A stretch of 64,000 bases of DNA from Massospora cicadina (Eukaryota > Entomophthoromycota > Entomophthoromycetes > Entomophthorales > Entomophthoraceae). This document shows positions 1-12,233 of this stretch, piece by piece. A program made the translations under genes and the position numbers. The stretch is from NCBI GenBank assembly GCA_022478985.1, contig JAKSZP010007906.1:186001-250000 (forward strand), in the 5' to 3' direction. The notes beneath the pieces were generated by a model. It was given only the letters and a program-made list of their open reading frames with translations. It did not search any database and was not told the origin of the DNA. Positions within the stretch are counted from its first letter, which is position 1; each line of letters begins with the position of its first letter.

Positions 1-686
1 TCATCTTTCCTTAACGATATGTGGTTCCTGATAGCCTGCAAGATAGGGGGATAACCATTGTCCCAAGCAAATAAAACCTATTTCCTTCTTCATCAGTTTT
101 GTTAGCCTCTGATGGTGGAGGGGAAAGTTGGAGGTGACAATTGGACCACTGTCAGTTATACCTCTTGCGCCTGCCAATGGACCTCTAAGGGGAGCGTTAA
201 TGCTTTTCTGTGACCCTTGGACTTCTAGTCGGTATTCCTCTTACCTCCTATTGCATGAATGGTCATCTATCAGCAGATTTATTTCACATTGCATAAGCTC
301 AGGGAAGCTCAGGGGTCCTCCCTTAGCTTGGGGTAATGTAATGGAACAGATTCCATTCATCATTCTTAACAAAATTGAGATAGTAGGAATGGTGGTAGCA
401 TACTGACAGTTTGTATCAATCATGTCGAAGTATTTAATTAATAATTTATAAAATTATGGGAATTAAGGCTCAATCCCTCCAGTATGTTATGTGAATCACC
501 CAGTTTCCGCACCTAATATTTAATAATCTTTAGCTCATTTAGTCAGGATATATTCTAGCGCATCATATTCCAACTCTCAAGTTTAAACTCTATCTTGTTT
601 CTGGTTTTCCATTTTATGTTAAAGCCATTTGTGGAGTCACTTGACAGATAGGGCAAAATCAAAAAACTGCCATTTTTTGCTAATTA

Positions 687-1001
687 TTATAGAGATTGTA
701 GATTATTTTGCTGGTTTAGTTTGTACTCCAGATTGGTAAACATTGTACAGAATACCGCGGACATTGAACCGTTGCCAACCAGGTGCTGTAAGACATGAAC
801 TCCTGGCATCTGAAGGTGAGAGATCATTTTGAGGTATTTCATGGACCTGCAAATCTCGCCACGCCTCAACCTGATTATGATCACCAGTGGAGATTCCATT
901 AAGTGTGTAATTACAGTAAGTGCGTACTTCCTGGGTCCATACAGGTGTCTAGAGGCTGGTAATGTATTTTCTACCACATCAAATCCCCACTGAATGTGCA
1001 A
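687..1001 (-). pseudogene. Decayed LTR-retrotransposon integrase-like remnant
   Basis: A 104-codon open frame resembles the catalytic core of a Ty3/gypsy-type integrase. It begins with a 'GFDVV..LPASR' block followed by 'KYALTVITHL', which is the position where the first catalytic Asp normally stands (usually V-I-D-H; here Asp is replaced by Thr). Further on, 'GVHVLQHLVGNGSMSAVF' matches the usual 'GVP..L.SD.GS.FMS..F' block, with the second Asp also lost. I see no LTRs, RT or protease beside it. It would be an orphan, non-functional fragment. The match is by motif spacing only and could be chance. Confidence 0.35.
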
Positions 1002-2357
1002 TTTTCCTGAGTCACCGCCAGGCCCTTATGTTAGGTGATGTTTGATTGATTTGATTCTAATGGATGACACCCTGATATATAACTATTCAGCCATTTAATT
1101 GAGGCAAACTTTTCTGGTTTAAGGTTTTATATATTGGGATGGCAAGCCAGTTCATGAGAACCTTGTTTGTTACAGTTCTAGTCTCATATGTTTAAGAAGG
1201 TCTTTTATTTGATAGCTTATAACATAGTATAGGAGAATCAAGTGCGTCCCTCATTGGAGATATAGGAGTTATATCCTTGAACCTCCTAAGGATAGGTATA
1301 TACTAGTTTCTATTGAAAAATCACTATACTGGTAATAAGTAAACAGTCTTATAATATATTAAGAAGGTATTAACATCAACTACCTCCAAACTAGAAGCTT
1401 CTAAATTGCTTTCCTAATCCCACATAATCTCTCATTAACTACCATAAAAACTTTATGAGGTTTTTGAGTCCCCATGTGTTTACTATACCAAACATCCATT
1501 CAATTCAAATAGACCCTTTAATTTAGTCTCAAAATATTCAGTAATTTATTATCTGTTTAACTTTAAAACCCTGATTAAAATCACCTATTAAGAGTGTGGG
1601 GCTAAAAGTACTCATTAGTGAGATAGTGAGGCACCATTCTATTTTGGAGAAGCAATTGGTGGAAGAATTGAAAATAATCAAGAGGGTGAAAGATCTAAAT
1701 CATAGGCAACGTTCCAAATTTCTAATCTTTCAAGTTCCCATTTAAAGAATTAAAATATTTGAAGTGGGCTTATACTGATAAATAAGTAACTAAACATACT
1801 TCACTACTAATCTTAAAAAGGTTTCCTATAAGTTTTTATAAATTTTCAAACTTCTTTTAGATAAACTGCAGTTTGACCTATCAACTAACACTCCTGTTGC
1901 ACTTAGCAAATCATTACATCCATTCCATTCTTTTAGGGGCATTAAATTCTATAGAAAGTTTAACCTTGGGTCATTTCCATAGCTAGACACTTATGGGGAC
2001 TTAATGGAGATTTCTGCCACATGCTGCTATATAAAAGATTTCTCCATAAGAAAATAAATTCACCCAGTTGTCTTCTTTAAATTGTATAAAGGACATGATA
2101 CATTGTTCAAGAATTTGGTCACACGTCTGATCTGAAATCACTCTCAGTGAGATACTATAAAGACAACAAGCGCTTGATATCATAGTTCTTCAATAACAAT
2201 ATACAAATCTGTATAAATTAAAGTCCTTGATTGGTTGCAGTAATCTCAAGACGTGGCAGGAAAAAAATTAATGTACATAGATTCAGTCTTCTGTGAGGTG
2301 CCATTGGTGGTATAAAGTAAGCCATCTTTTTTATACTAAAAACTATCACTAAAATAT

Positions 2358-2419
2358 CATTAAAATATCATGAATTCTTTAATTCGCTACTGTAAAGCAT
2401 TATCATTGATATTTTAATG
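2358..2419. repeat. Small AT-rich inverted repeat
   Basis: The left arm at 2358-2373 (CATTAAAATATCATGA) is matched by its complement at 2403-2419 with a one-base bulge, about 30 bp apart. The left arm also overlaps a short direct duplication of AAAATATCAT. It could form a hairpin. I see no terminal motif or target duplication that would make it a MITE. Confidence 0.4.
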
Positions 2420-2681
2420 TATCTTTTTGAACTTTTAGCGGTGTATCAATTCATATAGTAAACATCTGTGGGGATTTGTTAACCACAAGCCTCAAAAGAT
2501 GAAATATATTCCTCAAATATTGTTTGCTTTCAGGTCAAATGTAGATCTGGTATATCTTTTTTTAGCACTAGTGGTGCCCAACCCAAAAGAGGAGCCGCCA
2601 CGCATCTTTATTTGCAAATGGGCCAAACAAAGGGATTATCATAAGTTGAAAAAATTCCTAATATAGCCCCTAGGTAAAAGC

Positions 2682-4640
2682 CTAGGAAGCCATATCAGAA
2701 GGCGAGGAAGCTTTGGGGAAACTTTTGTCCGGCGCCCACTTTAGCTGGAGGACCATGGCGGACAACATAGGGGTAGGGGCATCAGCAACATGGGGCATGA
2801 GGGGGTATAGCTGCGGGTTTTCTTCATTTATGAGGCCAGCGGTATCCATCGCCTCAACATATTGAGCAAGTTGATGCTCAGCGAAAGTGATGAGAGTTGG
2901 CACACAAGTGAAAAACTTGATGCATTTTTGGGTTTGGGGATAGTTGGGGCCAAAAAGAGAGGTTTTTACTGCATCAATGCAAGTGCAGCTCGCACCAAAA
3001 GTGATCTCCTCAATCTCATATTTTGCACCTTCCTCAAAATTATTGGGGAAATTGGGGATAGGAATACCCTCAACCAGTGGTTCCATCGCCCCGTGGAGTT
3101 ACTGGCGTAAGAGGATGTTGGAAGGAGCAGCAGCGTTTTCAACTGCCATTTTATTTATATTTATATAAACTGGAAAACTGTTTTAGGGTGAAAATGGCGG
3201 GAGCATGAATTAGGAGGATCAACAAAGAATTCCTCCAAAGCAAAATCAGGCTTAACATTATAAGCCCAATCTGAATCATCAATCCAATCAAGTGCTTTGA
3301 ATGGATTTAAATTAATTAGTACTGCCCAGCCACCGTAGCTGGCAGGTTGGCAGCACCTTATTGGCCACAAGCTGTTGACCATGGCAGCTCAGCTGAAACT
3401 GTTTTTAGCCATCAGCTCATGGTGCCATGATTCAACTAAAATTTTTAAAATTCTTAAACTTTGCTTGGCTGCAGCTTTGGAAGCCACGCCAGAATTTGCT
3501 GAGGTTGGGGGCAGGAGGATCACGCCCCATTCGAAAAATTGGGGCAAGGCAGCCACCAGGGCAGCACTGGAGGGGGGAGCAGTGGAAGTGGCAGAAGCAG
3601 AAGCCATAGGGCACTTGCACTTTGAGTGATTAAGCTCGAAACACAAGGGGCAGATGGTGCAGCCATTTTTGATGTGAACCCAAAAGGGTGATCAGGGGTA
3701 GACCTGATCACAGTGCAGGGAGGAATTGCAAGGTGTAAGTCACAATGAAATGGGTGAATCATCGCAAAGGCGCGAGGGCCTGCCAGATGATTCGCCCCAT
3801 GGGGCACTACAAACTGCAACATGGGGTCTGCGCCATAAATGGCCAAACCCTCCGTGAGCTCATGGCAGAGGCGTTTGGGGGAAAGAAAGGAGGGCAACCT
3901 GGCGAACTGGACCACCAAAGTGGCCTCATCCAGGAACTGGGTGCAAACAGTGGGCAAAGAATTTTTTTATAAATTAGTTGCAGCTTGGCTGCTGCTGCTG
4001 CATTGGCTTCAGAGCGGAAGCCAAGGTTGAAATACCCCTTATAGTGGTGGAAGTAGATATAGCCAGCGGGTTTGAAAACCGCCGTGGCCATCTCTATAAT
4101 GGCCGCGCTTGCATATGGGAATAGATTCCCATATTTGACCTGGAGGCTGAGATGCAAATTGCTCCGTGGGAGCACCAAAGGGCTCTGGAGCACCGCCTGA
4201 GAGCTTGTGAGGTGGTGGACCAAGTCTTGAGGGGGACATAACGCCCAGTAGCATTGGGAGCACTAGCAGAGACAGCCCAGGCGCGCTTTGGTGGCGGCCA
4301 AAAGATGCCAGATGGCAGTACACTACCACCCCAGGCCAGGGCAGCAGGCGTCAATTGCATCGATAATGGTAAGCTTTGTGTAAGTCTTGGGGAACATCCT
4401 TAAGCTCTCAATCGGGTCATCTTCCCATTCCCAAATAAAAAGGTACTGAAGAGGATGGTGGTACCTCTCATCACTCAGGGCGACCTCGATCACATAGTAG
4501 ATGAGCAATGGGTAACAGCTCATCCTCTTTAGATCCCACCCCCAATACCCAAACTTACCTTGGCAGAACTGTTGTGGGGATTTAGTGAAATCTTCTAACA
4601 TTACCAGATTGAAATTGGTCAGATCTAATTTGGTTGGCAA
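2682..4640 (-). pseudogene. ORF1-like (gag-type) protein of the half-LINE, frameshifted
   Basis: Several minus-strand open pieces follow one another, in different frames, from about 4640 down to a stop at 2682. An upstream piece runs about 4640-4323. A middle piece (about 4223-3520) contains 'FARLPSFLSPKRL' and 'AGPRAFAMIHP', which could be an RNA-recognition-like fold, though I cannot confirm this. It is followed by a zinc knuckle of form C-X2-C-X4-H-X4-C at 3652-3611 (C-PL-C-FELN-H-SKCK-C). The C-terminal piece (134 codons, 3086-2682) is open but unfamiliar. LINE ORF1 proteins bind the element RNA, and knuckle-bearing ORF1s are common in fungal LINEs. Frameshifts show it is not expressed as one protein. 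More coding sequence may lie further 5' (to about 5075). Confidence 0.5.
3611..3652 (-). other. CCHC zinc knuckle of the half-LINE ORF1
   Basis: Reading the minus strand gives Cys-X2-Cys-X4-His-X4-Cys with all four ligands intact. This is the strongest sign that the half-LINE body is a nucleic-acid-binding ORF1 rather than random DNA. Confidence 0.6.
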
Positions 4641-5856
4641 TCTGGCTGATGCTCAAAATTTAAATGGTTGTAAAATCATGAAGAATGAGATATCAGGCAG
4701 ATCGCCCAACATTTCCAATTCAATCACTAAACCAGTTGAACAAATATAAGGCACTATTGAAAAGGGTTCAAAGCCCTCAGATAGTAATTCAGGCGTTGAC
4801 TCATTGTGCTGCTATTGACTGAACAAATGGTTAAATGACCAAGTGTGGGCGGGTTGGCTGTCCCAAACCCGTTCCTAACCAAATGGACCCATCCCTATAT
4901 GGGATGGCCTTGGGGGATTCCCATTGCCCGTCAGGCCAAACGCCATCATGCTAATTGTCAAAAAATAGTTGAGCCTTGGTTTTGGACATTTGAGGTCAAA
5001 CTGATAGAGACTCGGCCCGCTGCCAAATTTTGCAATGTCAGTTCCCAAAGAATAAACCCTCCCATTCCTAAACAATTCGCAGGTTAGGCTGAATTTGTGG
5101 GTCCTGACCCCATCCTGTCATCACCCAATTGACCAATATATAATAAGTTGCATGGCACTGAGAAAATTGTTGGTCGATTTTCTTACTTTCCTTTCCAAAT
5201 AAATTTTTTGCCAAAAAAATCAAATTTTTTTATTTTCCGTTCTTACCACATCCCAGATGGCATTCCCCTGGTGGTCCATCGCCCCATACTCCGGGTGGAT
5301 GTTATTAATTCTTTTGGTCACCATGGCTCCCTTAATCACCAATTGAGCCCAGCGAGTCTGACACTTTTGGCTTTACAAACCCGCTCTTATGAACTTTCAA
5401 CAACAATACATGGGGATCTTATGGCCCTATGTACAACAATAGAAAGAAAGAATCCATCTCCCTATTGCCCCCAATGAACTGGCCTCTCAAGCCAAGAATC
5501 TCATTGAAACTATCCCAGTAATCCCACCTCATGCAGTTCAAAACACTGAGTTAGGAATGGGTTCAGTGTGGTTTGTCATTGGGATATTCCTTACCCTGTT
5601 GTTGCATCACCACTTCGTGGTATCACATTTTTCTGGCTCCATATCAAGTCATATGGTCAGCAACGCCTCTGGCATTCAGGCTTGCTTTTTGGGTGTTCAC
5701 ACATCCTGACTGACAGGCCGGTCTAAACATCTTCTGCCGTTTCCATGACACTTTGACTTGATTGAGAGGTCATGTTTTGTATATTTAAAAAAAATCTGAA
5801 TTTGTCTTTGATTTTAAGTATCAAAGCAAAAGAAAGATTTGTAGATTTGGTATATC

Positions 5857-7388
5857 CATTATTGCATTGTTTCTTCTGAGATGACCAGTATTTCAGGCTA
5901 AGTTAATTATAAAGTATTTTCCTAATAAGCCTGTTGGCATAAAACTGATATTGGAGAATAGTATCTCCTTTGGTAGAGTAGTTCATTCAAAGAATCTATA
6001 TAGAACATCATCAGTCAGGAATTGATAGTGACCCTAACAGATGCATATATAAAATAATCTAAAATTTACAAATTCTCTCGCCAAGGTATTAATTATTTTC
6101 TTTATTTTTTTTGCTCTAAGTAGCAGGGTCTGAGTCTTTTGGTTACAAACTCAGCTTTTATAAGGAGGTGGCCAAGGTGCCTGGATCTTAGCATCATAGA
6201 ATATGTCTAAAGATTTTAAAAATATTAGATAGATATATATGCAGTTTAGATATAAGAAAAACAAGTGAACATGTTAGTTCAAAGATATGCCTTTATGATA
6301 TACAACGAGTTCCTGTGGTCTTTAAACACTTTATCAATGTTTTATTACCTCATTATAATTACATCATTGGTGCGTCAAGGCCTTTGTTTATCATCACTAG
6401 TTTTTTATGGTATAATGAATAGTTCCCATGAGGAACAAATTCTTTTTTATATCACCACTTGTAGAATATAATTAACCTCACTGTAACAAGACTTTACCAA
6501 TAGCAAATTCAGATATATTTGTATCCAATACAAATGACTGTTTTGATATAGCTTTGTTAGTACCAGGAATGAGGTGAAATTACTTTATAGACTCTAATGT
6601 TTTTTATCTGTGGTTCACACAAATTTTATGCTAACTAACATGATTCAAGTGAGGATGTTGCGATTTAAATTATTATTTTTTTAGAATTAGAAAGACTCAG
6701 GAATATTCACATCATTATGAAATTATATATGGTTACAGGTTTTTAGTGCTTTAAATTTTTAGAGTCATTTAAAAACCCTTTCTTTTCTCTATATCACAAT
6801 GATCTTATTACAGAATAAAAATTCTTCAACAGATAACTTTTAATATAATTTATGCTTGAACCACTTCTGAAAATGCTAAATTGTTTTGCCTCTGGTGGTC
6901 CTTTGTCATTTTATGGGTTTATCTGATTATCAATAATGTAAGCATATAATAAGTGTCATGGTAAAACTGAGCATTAAGTTGCTAAGAAGCTAGAAGGTAA
7001 AGGAGGATTTTTAAATGGTCCAAAAAGTGTTACAAGATATATGTAGAACTTGAAAATTAGTAGAGGTATCACACTAAACTCTCTTCTTGATAAAGGATTT
7101 ACTGAAGGCATTATAAATGGCAACCGTTGAGAAAAATAGTCTCAAGTAATATATTCACTTAGTTAATTAGTGTTTTGGAATTATGTATCAACTCTTAACG
7201 GGAAGTTTTAGCTTCTATAACTTGAGACATGGGTGCATTTTATCGCTCTTATTTTTGATGAAGAATAAATAAGAACAGTGGTATTTTGACGCTTAGATAG
7301 TTTCTTTATTCAGCATATCATTTAAGTAATGTTTCAGTGAAATCAAACTTGTGATTATATATATACATAAAACTATAACATGAATTGG
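5857..7388. other. AT-rich intergenic DNA, nothing recognised
   Basis: Low-complexity AT-rich sequence lies between the half-LINE and the E1 LTR. The only open frame of any length (68 codons near 6.3-6.5 kb) is hydrophobic and has no recognisable family or codon signal. Confidence 0.6.
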
Positions 7389-8608
7389 TGTTGGGATTCT
7401 GATATGACCACATTACCCATCTTACCCAATTATAATACATCTGCTATCCACCAGGGGATTCATCCCGCTAGTGGATGTGGGAGTTGTAGATTATAGCAGT
7501 AAACTATTGTTCAGAGTATTATCCTATATGAATATTTAGCAATTTAGCAGATTCGATCAGCTGGATCATTAATGTTTTGTTGGGGTGAGCCCCAATAATT
7601 AACAAGTGAAAGGGTATCAATTTTACAATTGATAACTTAGTTAACTTATAAAAGTTGATCAGGTTTAGCTACCAGTCAACTAAGGGGCTTATGAGTTGCT
7701 GGGCAAGTAAGGCATTCTGTGAAAAGAAACTTGCAAGTTAATTTTTTAAGGATGACATCCTGCTGTTTATGGGTAAGAGTCTATTACATAAGCAGGTTGT
7801 TACTTAATAATGGTGACTTGATAAGGGTTGAGTAGAGGCGTCGGGTCAAGTTCTTTGTTTCAACCCAAAAGAGAGACATTGGGAGTCAGTGTGAGAATCC
7901 ACTTGAGATCAATAAGGAAGATAATTGTTTTGTGTAACCCTGGAGGGTTAAGTTTATCAGCGACGGCCACTATTTCCAATTGGAGTTCAAACATAAAGGC
8001 TGGGCGCCAAAAGCTCTTATAAATTCTCTTGGGTTTATATAATAAAGCAGATAGATCCCTATTAATAAAGCTTTATAAGTTGACTGTTTTGTTCTTGTGA
8101 TTAAAGTTTTAAAAAAGATAAGAAATTTTTGTCTATCTTGCTGTTATCTCAAAGATTAATCATAACGAGAAGAAAGAAGAACCTCTGAAGGGTTGGGACC
8201 ATCTAGTACTAAAAAAAAAGAAGAACCTCTGAACCTAATCCTAGGTTAAGATCTCCAGAATTGCAAGTAAGAACCTCTGAACCTAAGACAAGGTTAAATT
8301 CTTCCAAAGAGGGAAGAAGCCCTACAGATATTCTAGAAACCAATTTAGATTAGGACAAGCATTTTTTTGCATTAAAACTAATAACCGTCTTGGCTAAACT
8401 AGCTCAACTTGAGTAGTAGTCTTTAAACTACTGCCCCATATAATTTATTATCAACAATTCAAACAACACACATACAAGAAACTCTGCGCAGTTGAACAAG
8501 GGAGCAAAAGTAATCTACTATCAAAAAGAGTAAATGGATCCCTAAAATTTACCAATTGGTACTTACTACAGGTTGTATTTAAGTAGCCACCATTTCTCAG
8601 TTTTAGCA
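7389..8608 (+). repeat. E1 5' LTR
   Basis: It starts TGTTGGGATTC and ends TTTTAGCA, followed by the primer-binding site. It is homologous along its length to 36122-37284, for example CATCTGCTATCCACCAG against CATCTGCTGTCCACTAG near the 5' end. It carries two copies of an ACCTCTGAACC...AGGTT motif near 8.22-8.31 kb. It also contains a 27-bp micro-insertion (8190-8216) that is absent from the 3' LTR. Confidence 0.85.
8190..8216 (+). mobile_element. 27-bp LINE-tail micro-insertion in the E1 5' LTR
   Basis: The sequence GGGTTGGGACCATCTAGTAC followed by T and an A-run lies between two copies of AAAGAAGAACCTCTGAA (8173-8189 and 8217-8233). The E1 3' LTR has a single copy of this target near 36.9 kb and no insert. 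The inserted sequence aligns with the 3' end of the half-LINE (GGGTTGGGCACCACTAGTGC plus A-run). It is therefore a retroposition product truncated to about 20 bp plus its A-tail. Confidence 0.75.
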
Positions 8609-8610
8609 TT

Positions 8611-8626
8611 TGGTGCTCGCTATAGG
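8611..8626 (+). promoter_or_regulatory. E1 primer-binding site
   Basis: TGGTGCTCGCTATAGG begins two bases after the LTR end. It is a variant of the TGGTGCTCACTACAGG found in the same position in E2, E4 and E5. The TGG start fits pairing with a tRNA 3' CCA. I do not assign the tRNA. Confidence 0.65.
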
Positions 8627-8673
8627 GGGTAGTTTATGTTTTAAGCCAGATTTATATAAAGATTGTATCAACC

Positions 8674-9930
8674 ATGTCTTATAAGAATGGGAAACAAAAG
8701 CTTTGGATGAAACTAGAAACTGCCAACATGAATACGCTCACCTCAGTGTCACAGGCTTATTTCACTACATTAGAAGATTGAGTGATAAAGGCCAAGGAGA
8801 GGTCAATCAAGTTGGGAAAATCAAAGATGAACTCTGAGGAAAAGACAACTTTTTGAAGCGCACTGAGAAAATAAACAAAAAGGTGTTTATTTAAGAAGGC
8901 GGAGAAAGAAGACCAAGAACGCTTATGTCAGATTAATAAAGAAATAGCGCAATTATTGAAACGCATAGAAGGTCTGACAAATAACCAATGTTATTGTGCA
9001 CAAATAGAGGCGGAAGAAGCTGACAACGAAATTCCTGAAACTCCTTCAGTAAGATCCCGCCACCCAGAAATATGCCTGGATCATTCGGAGCATTTTTGGA
9101 AATGACTCTCAAGGTTACTCCTATGGTCAATAGATTCGTTGGGCAGGAATCCCCTGTCAGTGGAAGCACAGATGATTTTTGGAGCACACCAAAATTACCA
9201 ACACTCCACAACAATAACGCCCCTACATTTATCTGATTATTTGAGATAATGATGATCTTTTTCAGTGACCAACAAAAGGCAGTGGCTAACATGTACTGCC
9301 TGAACACTAATTGTCAGAATTTGGTGTTAACTTATTTAATTGAGGATAATTGATCTTATAATAAGGCCAAGGAATCCATTATGATAGAATTAGGAAGTCC
9401 AAACGGATATATAATCACAAGCAGGATTTTATGGGCATTTAGGACCGAAAAGATGAGACTTTTAACAGATTTTATGGACCATTTCTACCAGGATTCACAG
9501 GTCCTCGTTGTTGAGAAAGTGCTAACGGATTTTGACACCAGAATCATAATAAAGCAAAGTTTCAGAACTATTGTGATTTGCACTAAACAATGACTTCAGA
9601 ACCAGTGACTCAGATGTCCATATCTTAAATTACGCAACATCTAAATTTACTAGGAACTACCTTTGAAGCGCCCAAATGAGCCTTCAAAGGAATTTAGACT
9701 TGAAACAAAATAACATAGAGCTTTCTAAGGCGCATAGGGAGCATCAAAACTAAGTCATGACAGTAAACAAACCCAAAGTATAAAATTGAGTGTAAGGAGA
9801 TGCATATCCACATCTATCAATGGGAGAGAACTGGACATTTAGCTACTTAACGTTGGAGCATGAAGCCCAAGGAGAAAGTCACTATAGTCCAGGAGAAGGA
9901 GAAGGAAATTAGTTCAGAATCAGGAAAAGG
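8674..9930 (+). pseudogene. E1 gag remnant
   Basis: A start codon at 8674 follows the primer site. The frame is soon broken by stops, but a charged, Glu/Lys-rich segment around 8.88-9.05 kb ('AEKEDQERLCQINKEIAQLL') looks like a coiled coil. A degraded knuckle-like trace ending in 'GHLAT' appears about 9.81-9.85 kb. The place between primer site and protease, and the Ty3/gypsy order of what follows, support gag. It is non-functional. Confidence 0.5.
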
Positions 9931-10329
9931 GCCCGCAGTCTAGACAAGGAATAATATGGCATCACAGACAAACTTGTTACTTCCAATATTTAGATAGAAG
10001 ATATAGCGTTTTCTGACCTTTTTTAGATGAAAAAAACTACCCTCTCTATCAGGTTGTTAATATGGATGCGAACGCCATAATCTGAGCCAAAGTGAAAGGG
10101 ACCAATTCTGACTTGTAAATGAAATGGCCCAACTGTATGCTTGTCAACTAGCAGACAGTATTAGATCCGCTGAGAACTTAGAGGAATCACTCAAGATGAG
10201 ATGATATATGTCAAATGTATCTCTCCTCATTAGTGTGATCAAGGAATCTTTTCCTGATTTATCTGTGCAATTAGTTTCACTCTCAATTTGATGAATGATG
10301 CCAATTTCGCTCAGTAGATACCCTAGTAA

Positions 10330-11473
10330 AAAAATCTGAGTGTATCTATGCAGATATCATAGTCAACTTAGTGATAGTGCTCTTAATAATCAGCAGTGGA
10401 TCACCCATCAACATAGTTTTGACAACGTTGGTGAAAATGAATGAAAATTTCATTAGATCTAGAACACAGGAGGTTAACAGAATTCTCAGATCAGTTATTG
10501 CAATATCTTATGGAGCCTAAAGTGCGCTACCACTCCAGTTTGGATTTCTCATGATACAGCCCTGACATAATGTTGGAAAATCATATTTGTATTATAATTA
10601 TTAGGATAAATTTTTGTTTAGGAAGTATGAATTAAAATGTGATTCCGAGGAGAATACCCAGACCATCCTGGGGCAGACCCTGTCCTTGGTATTAACTGGA
10701 GGGAGAAACTTTTCATAATAAATTTTTTAAACTTGACTTACAATGACAGCAATATTCCCATACAGTACAAATGGTTGAAAAAGCAGAAGGGAATGCTTTA
10801 GGAGATCCTAAATTTCGTGAGATAACCCTGAGAACAAAAAAGAATACTATACTACTGGGAACGCAAATAATTAGTAACAAAGGGTAAACGCTCAAACTCC
10901 TGGAGCATTTATATAAAGAAGTCATTAGCTCATGGAAGAAATTGAGAATTAAGCCATGGTTAGCGCTGGGGATTATTATGCCATGACATGGAGATATAAA
11001 CGTGCTACTGGCTAATCTGGTCTAGAAACATTTGAAGATAGAGAAAATTAATTTATCACATTTTTGCATCTAATCCCAAAAGCAGAGCTCAGCAGATTCC
11101 AAGTTTTCAGAATATTAACTAAGATGGGATTACTGGCAGAAATTGCCAAGGGCGTTAACATTTTAGTCCATCAAGAGCAGCTGGCTGAATTTTCAGAGCA
11201 GCAACATGAATAAATACTCCAATTTTATTTGAGAGATCTTAGGAGATATCTGCCCAAGTTGACCATGACCTGGGATGCGTGAAGTACATGACCCAAAAAG
11301 TTGACCCTTAGGAATAGCCACAAATAAGGATGAGACCAGTCCGCTAGTATAGAGCTGCTGAAGCTGTGGTCAGTAAAGAAAACAGCAAGCTAGTTGATCA
11401 TGAACTCCTCATTCCATTGTTGAGTTTATGGGTGAGTCCAATCCTAATTGTAAAAAAGACAAATCAATTACAG
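10330..11473 (+). pseudogene. E1 protease and start of reverse transcriptase (interrupted by E2)
   Basis: Around 10.37-10.42 kb the translation shows 'LLIISSGSPINIV', the retropepsin active-site block with the catalytic Asp of D-[ST]-G replaced by Ser. The pre-RT linker follows at about 11.07-11.27 kb. The first RT block, 'SPILIVKK', ends exactly where E2 begins. Frameshifts and stops are frequent. The next RT block is found directly after E2, at 17705. Confidence 0.65.
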
Positions 11474-12230
11474 TGTCAGATATTTGCCTTCTCAGCTGAA
11501 AAAGAAGAATGTTTCAGGTTAAATTAAGCTGAAAAGGGAAAATATCGGCCATTTGCAATATTCTGAGGTTGTTAAGAATGATTTTGTTAAATAATATTGA
11601 TGGAATTGGCCAAAAGACCCTAGCCAATTCATGGTGGAACCCCTTTAATTGGGGAAACAACATTTTGCTTTCTTCACGGGCAATAACTGAAAAATCAACT
11701 GATCAAATTACCCCAAACACCTGAAAGACCTTAGGGCGACTAAAGGAAAGCACTCCCCACTCACCACCAAGTCCTTCAACCCACCTGCACGGGGACCCCC
11801 CCCCCCCCCCATCATAGGGCTGGCGAGGGTCCCCCAAGTTTGAGAAAATTTCTCAAATGGGTATTGGCTGAAGTTCAAATGATCATTACCTCATGGGTAT
11901 GTTCTAGCCAATTATAATCCCTTCTTTTATTCCGTTAATGTGAAGTGAATATCTCAAGTTCCCATACGCTATTCCTCAATATTACCTAATTTGGAGCTAA
12001 GCTACACTATTATGAAAATATCCTTAAATTCCCCTTGACACTCTAAATACTTTAAATACTGACCAGTCAAGTCTTGAGGGGTATCGTTTTTTCCCTTTAT
12101 TGCAAATGTAAAAAAATCATAAAAAATCCAATTTTATTAGCGCTTTTTATTTAACCTTATTTTATTAAAAATATTCTGGAAACCAGCTGGCAGAACGCAC
12201 CAGAGAGAAAATGTAAGCTGGTTTCCCACA
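11474..12230 (+). repeat. E2 5' LTR
   Basis: It runs from TGTCAGATATTTGCC to GGTTTCCCACA and is co-linear with 16959-17704. It differs conspicuously by a C15 tract at 11796-11810 where the 3' LTR has C5. Confidence 0.85.
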
Positions 12231-12233
12231 AAA

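Larger units (their letters stand above)
1..2539. other. AT-rich intergenic DNA, no host gene seen
   Basis: This stretch is AT-rich with stops in all frames, and the short open frames overlap each other on both strands without a recognisable family. Apart from a decayed integrase-like remnant near 0.7-1.0 kb and a small inverted repeat near 2.36-2.42 kb (separate entries), I see nothing in it. Confidence 0.6.
2557..5839 (-). mobile_element. LINE-like retroposon lacking RT ('half-LINE')
   Basis: The boundaries are fixed by a 17-bp target duplication, TGTAGATYTGGTATATC, at 2540-2556 and 5840-5856 with one mismatch. On the minus strand the element ends in an A-run (T7 at 2557-2563), immediately preceded by GGGTTGGGCACCACTAGTGC. 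An AATAAA-bearing block at about 2605-2635 resembles the 3' regions of LINE1 and LINE2 in this window. Base composition is clearly richer in GC than the flanks. The body carries only an ORF1-like region with a CCHC knuckle; I find no endonuclease or reverse transcriptase. The simplest reading is a non-autonomous LINE derivative moved in trans by a related LINE. A retrocopied host mRNA is the alternative, but it would not explain the LINE-type tail. Confidence 0.7.

Noticed and set aside
128..423. Overlapping plus (128-406) and minus (241-423) open frames
   Set aside because: Neither has a recognisable family, and each could be the shadow of the other; left as intergenic.
5148..5477. 109-codon plus-strand frame inside the half-LINE
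   Set aside because: It is antisense to the element; no family recognised, and the element boundaries explain the GC-rich, open composition.
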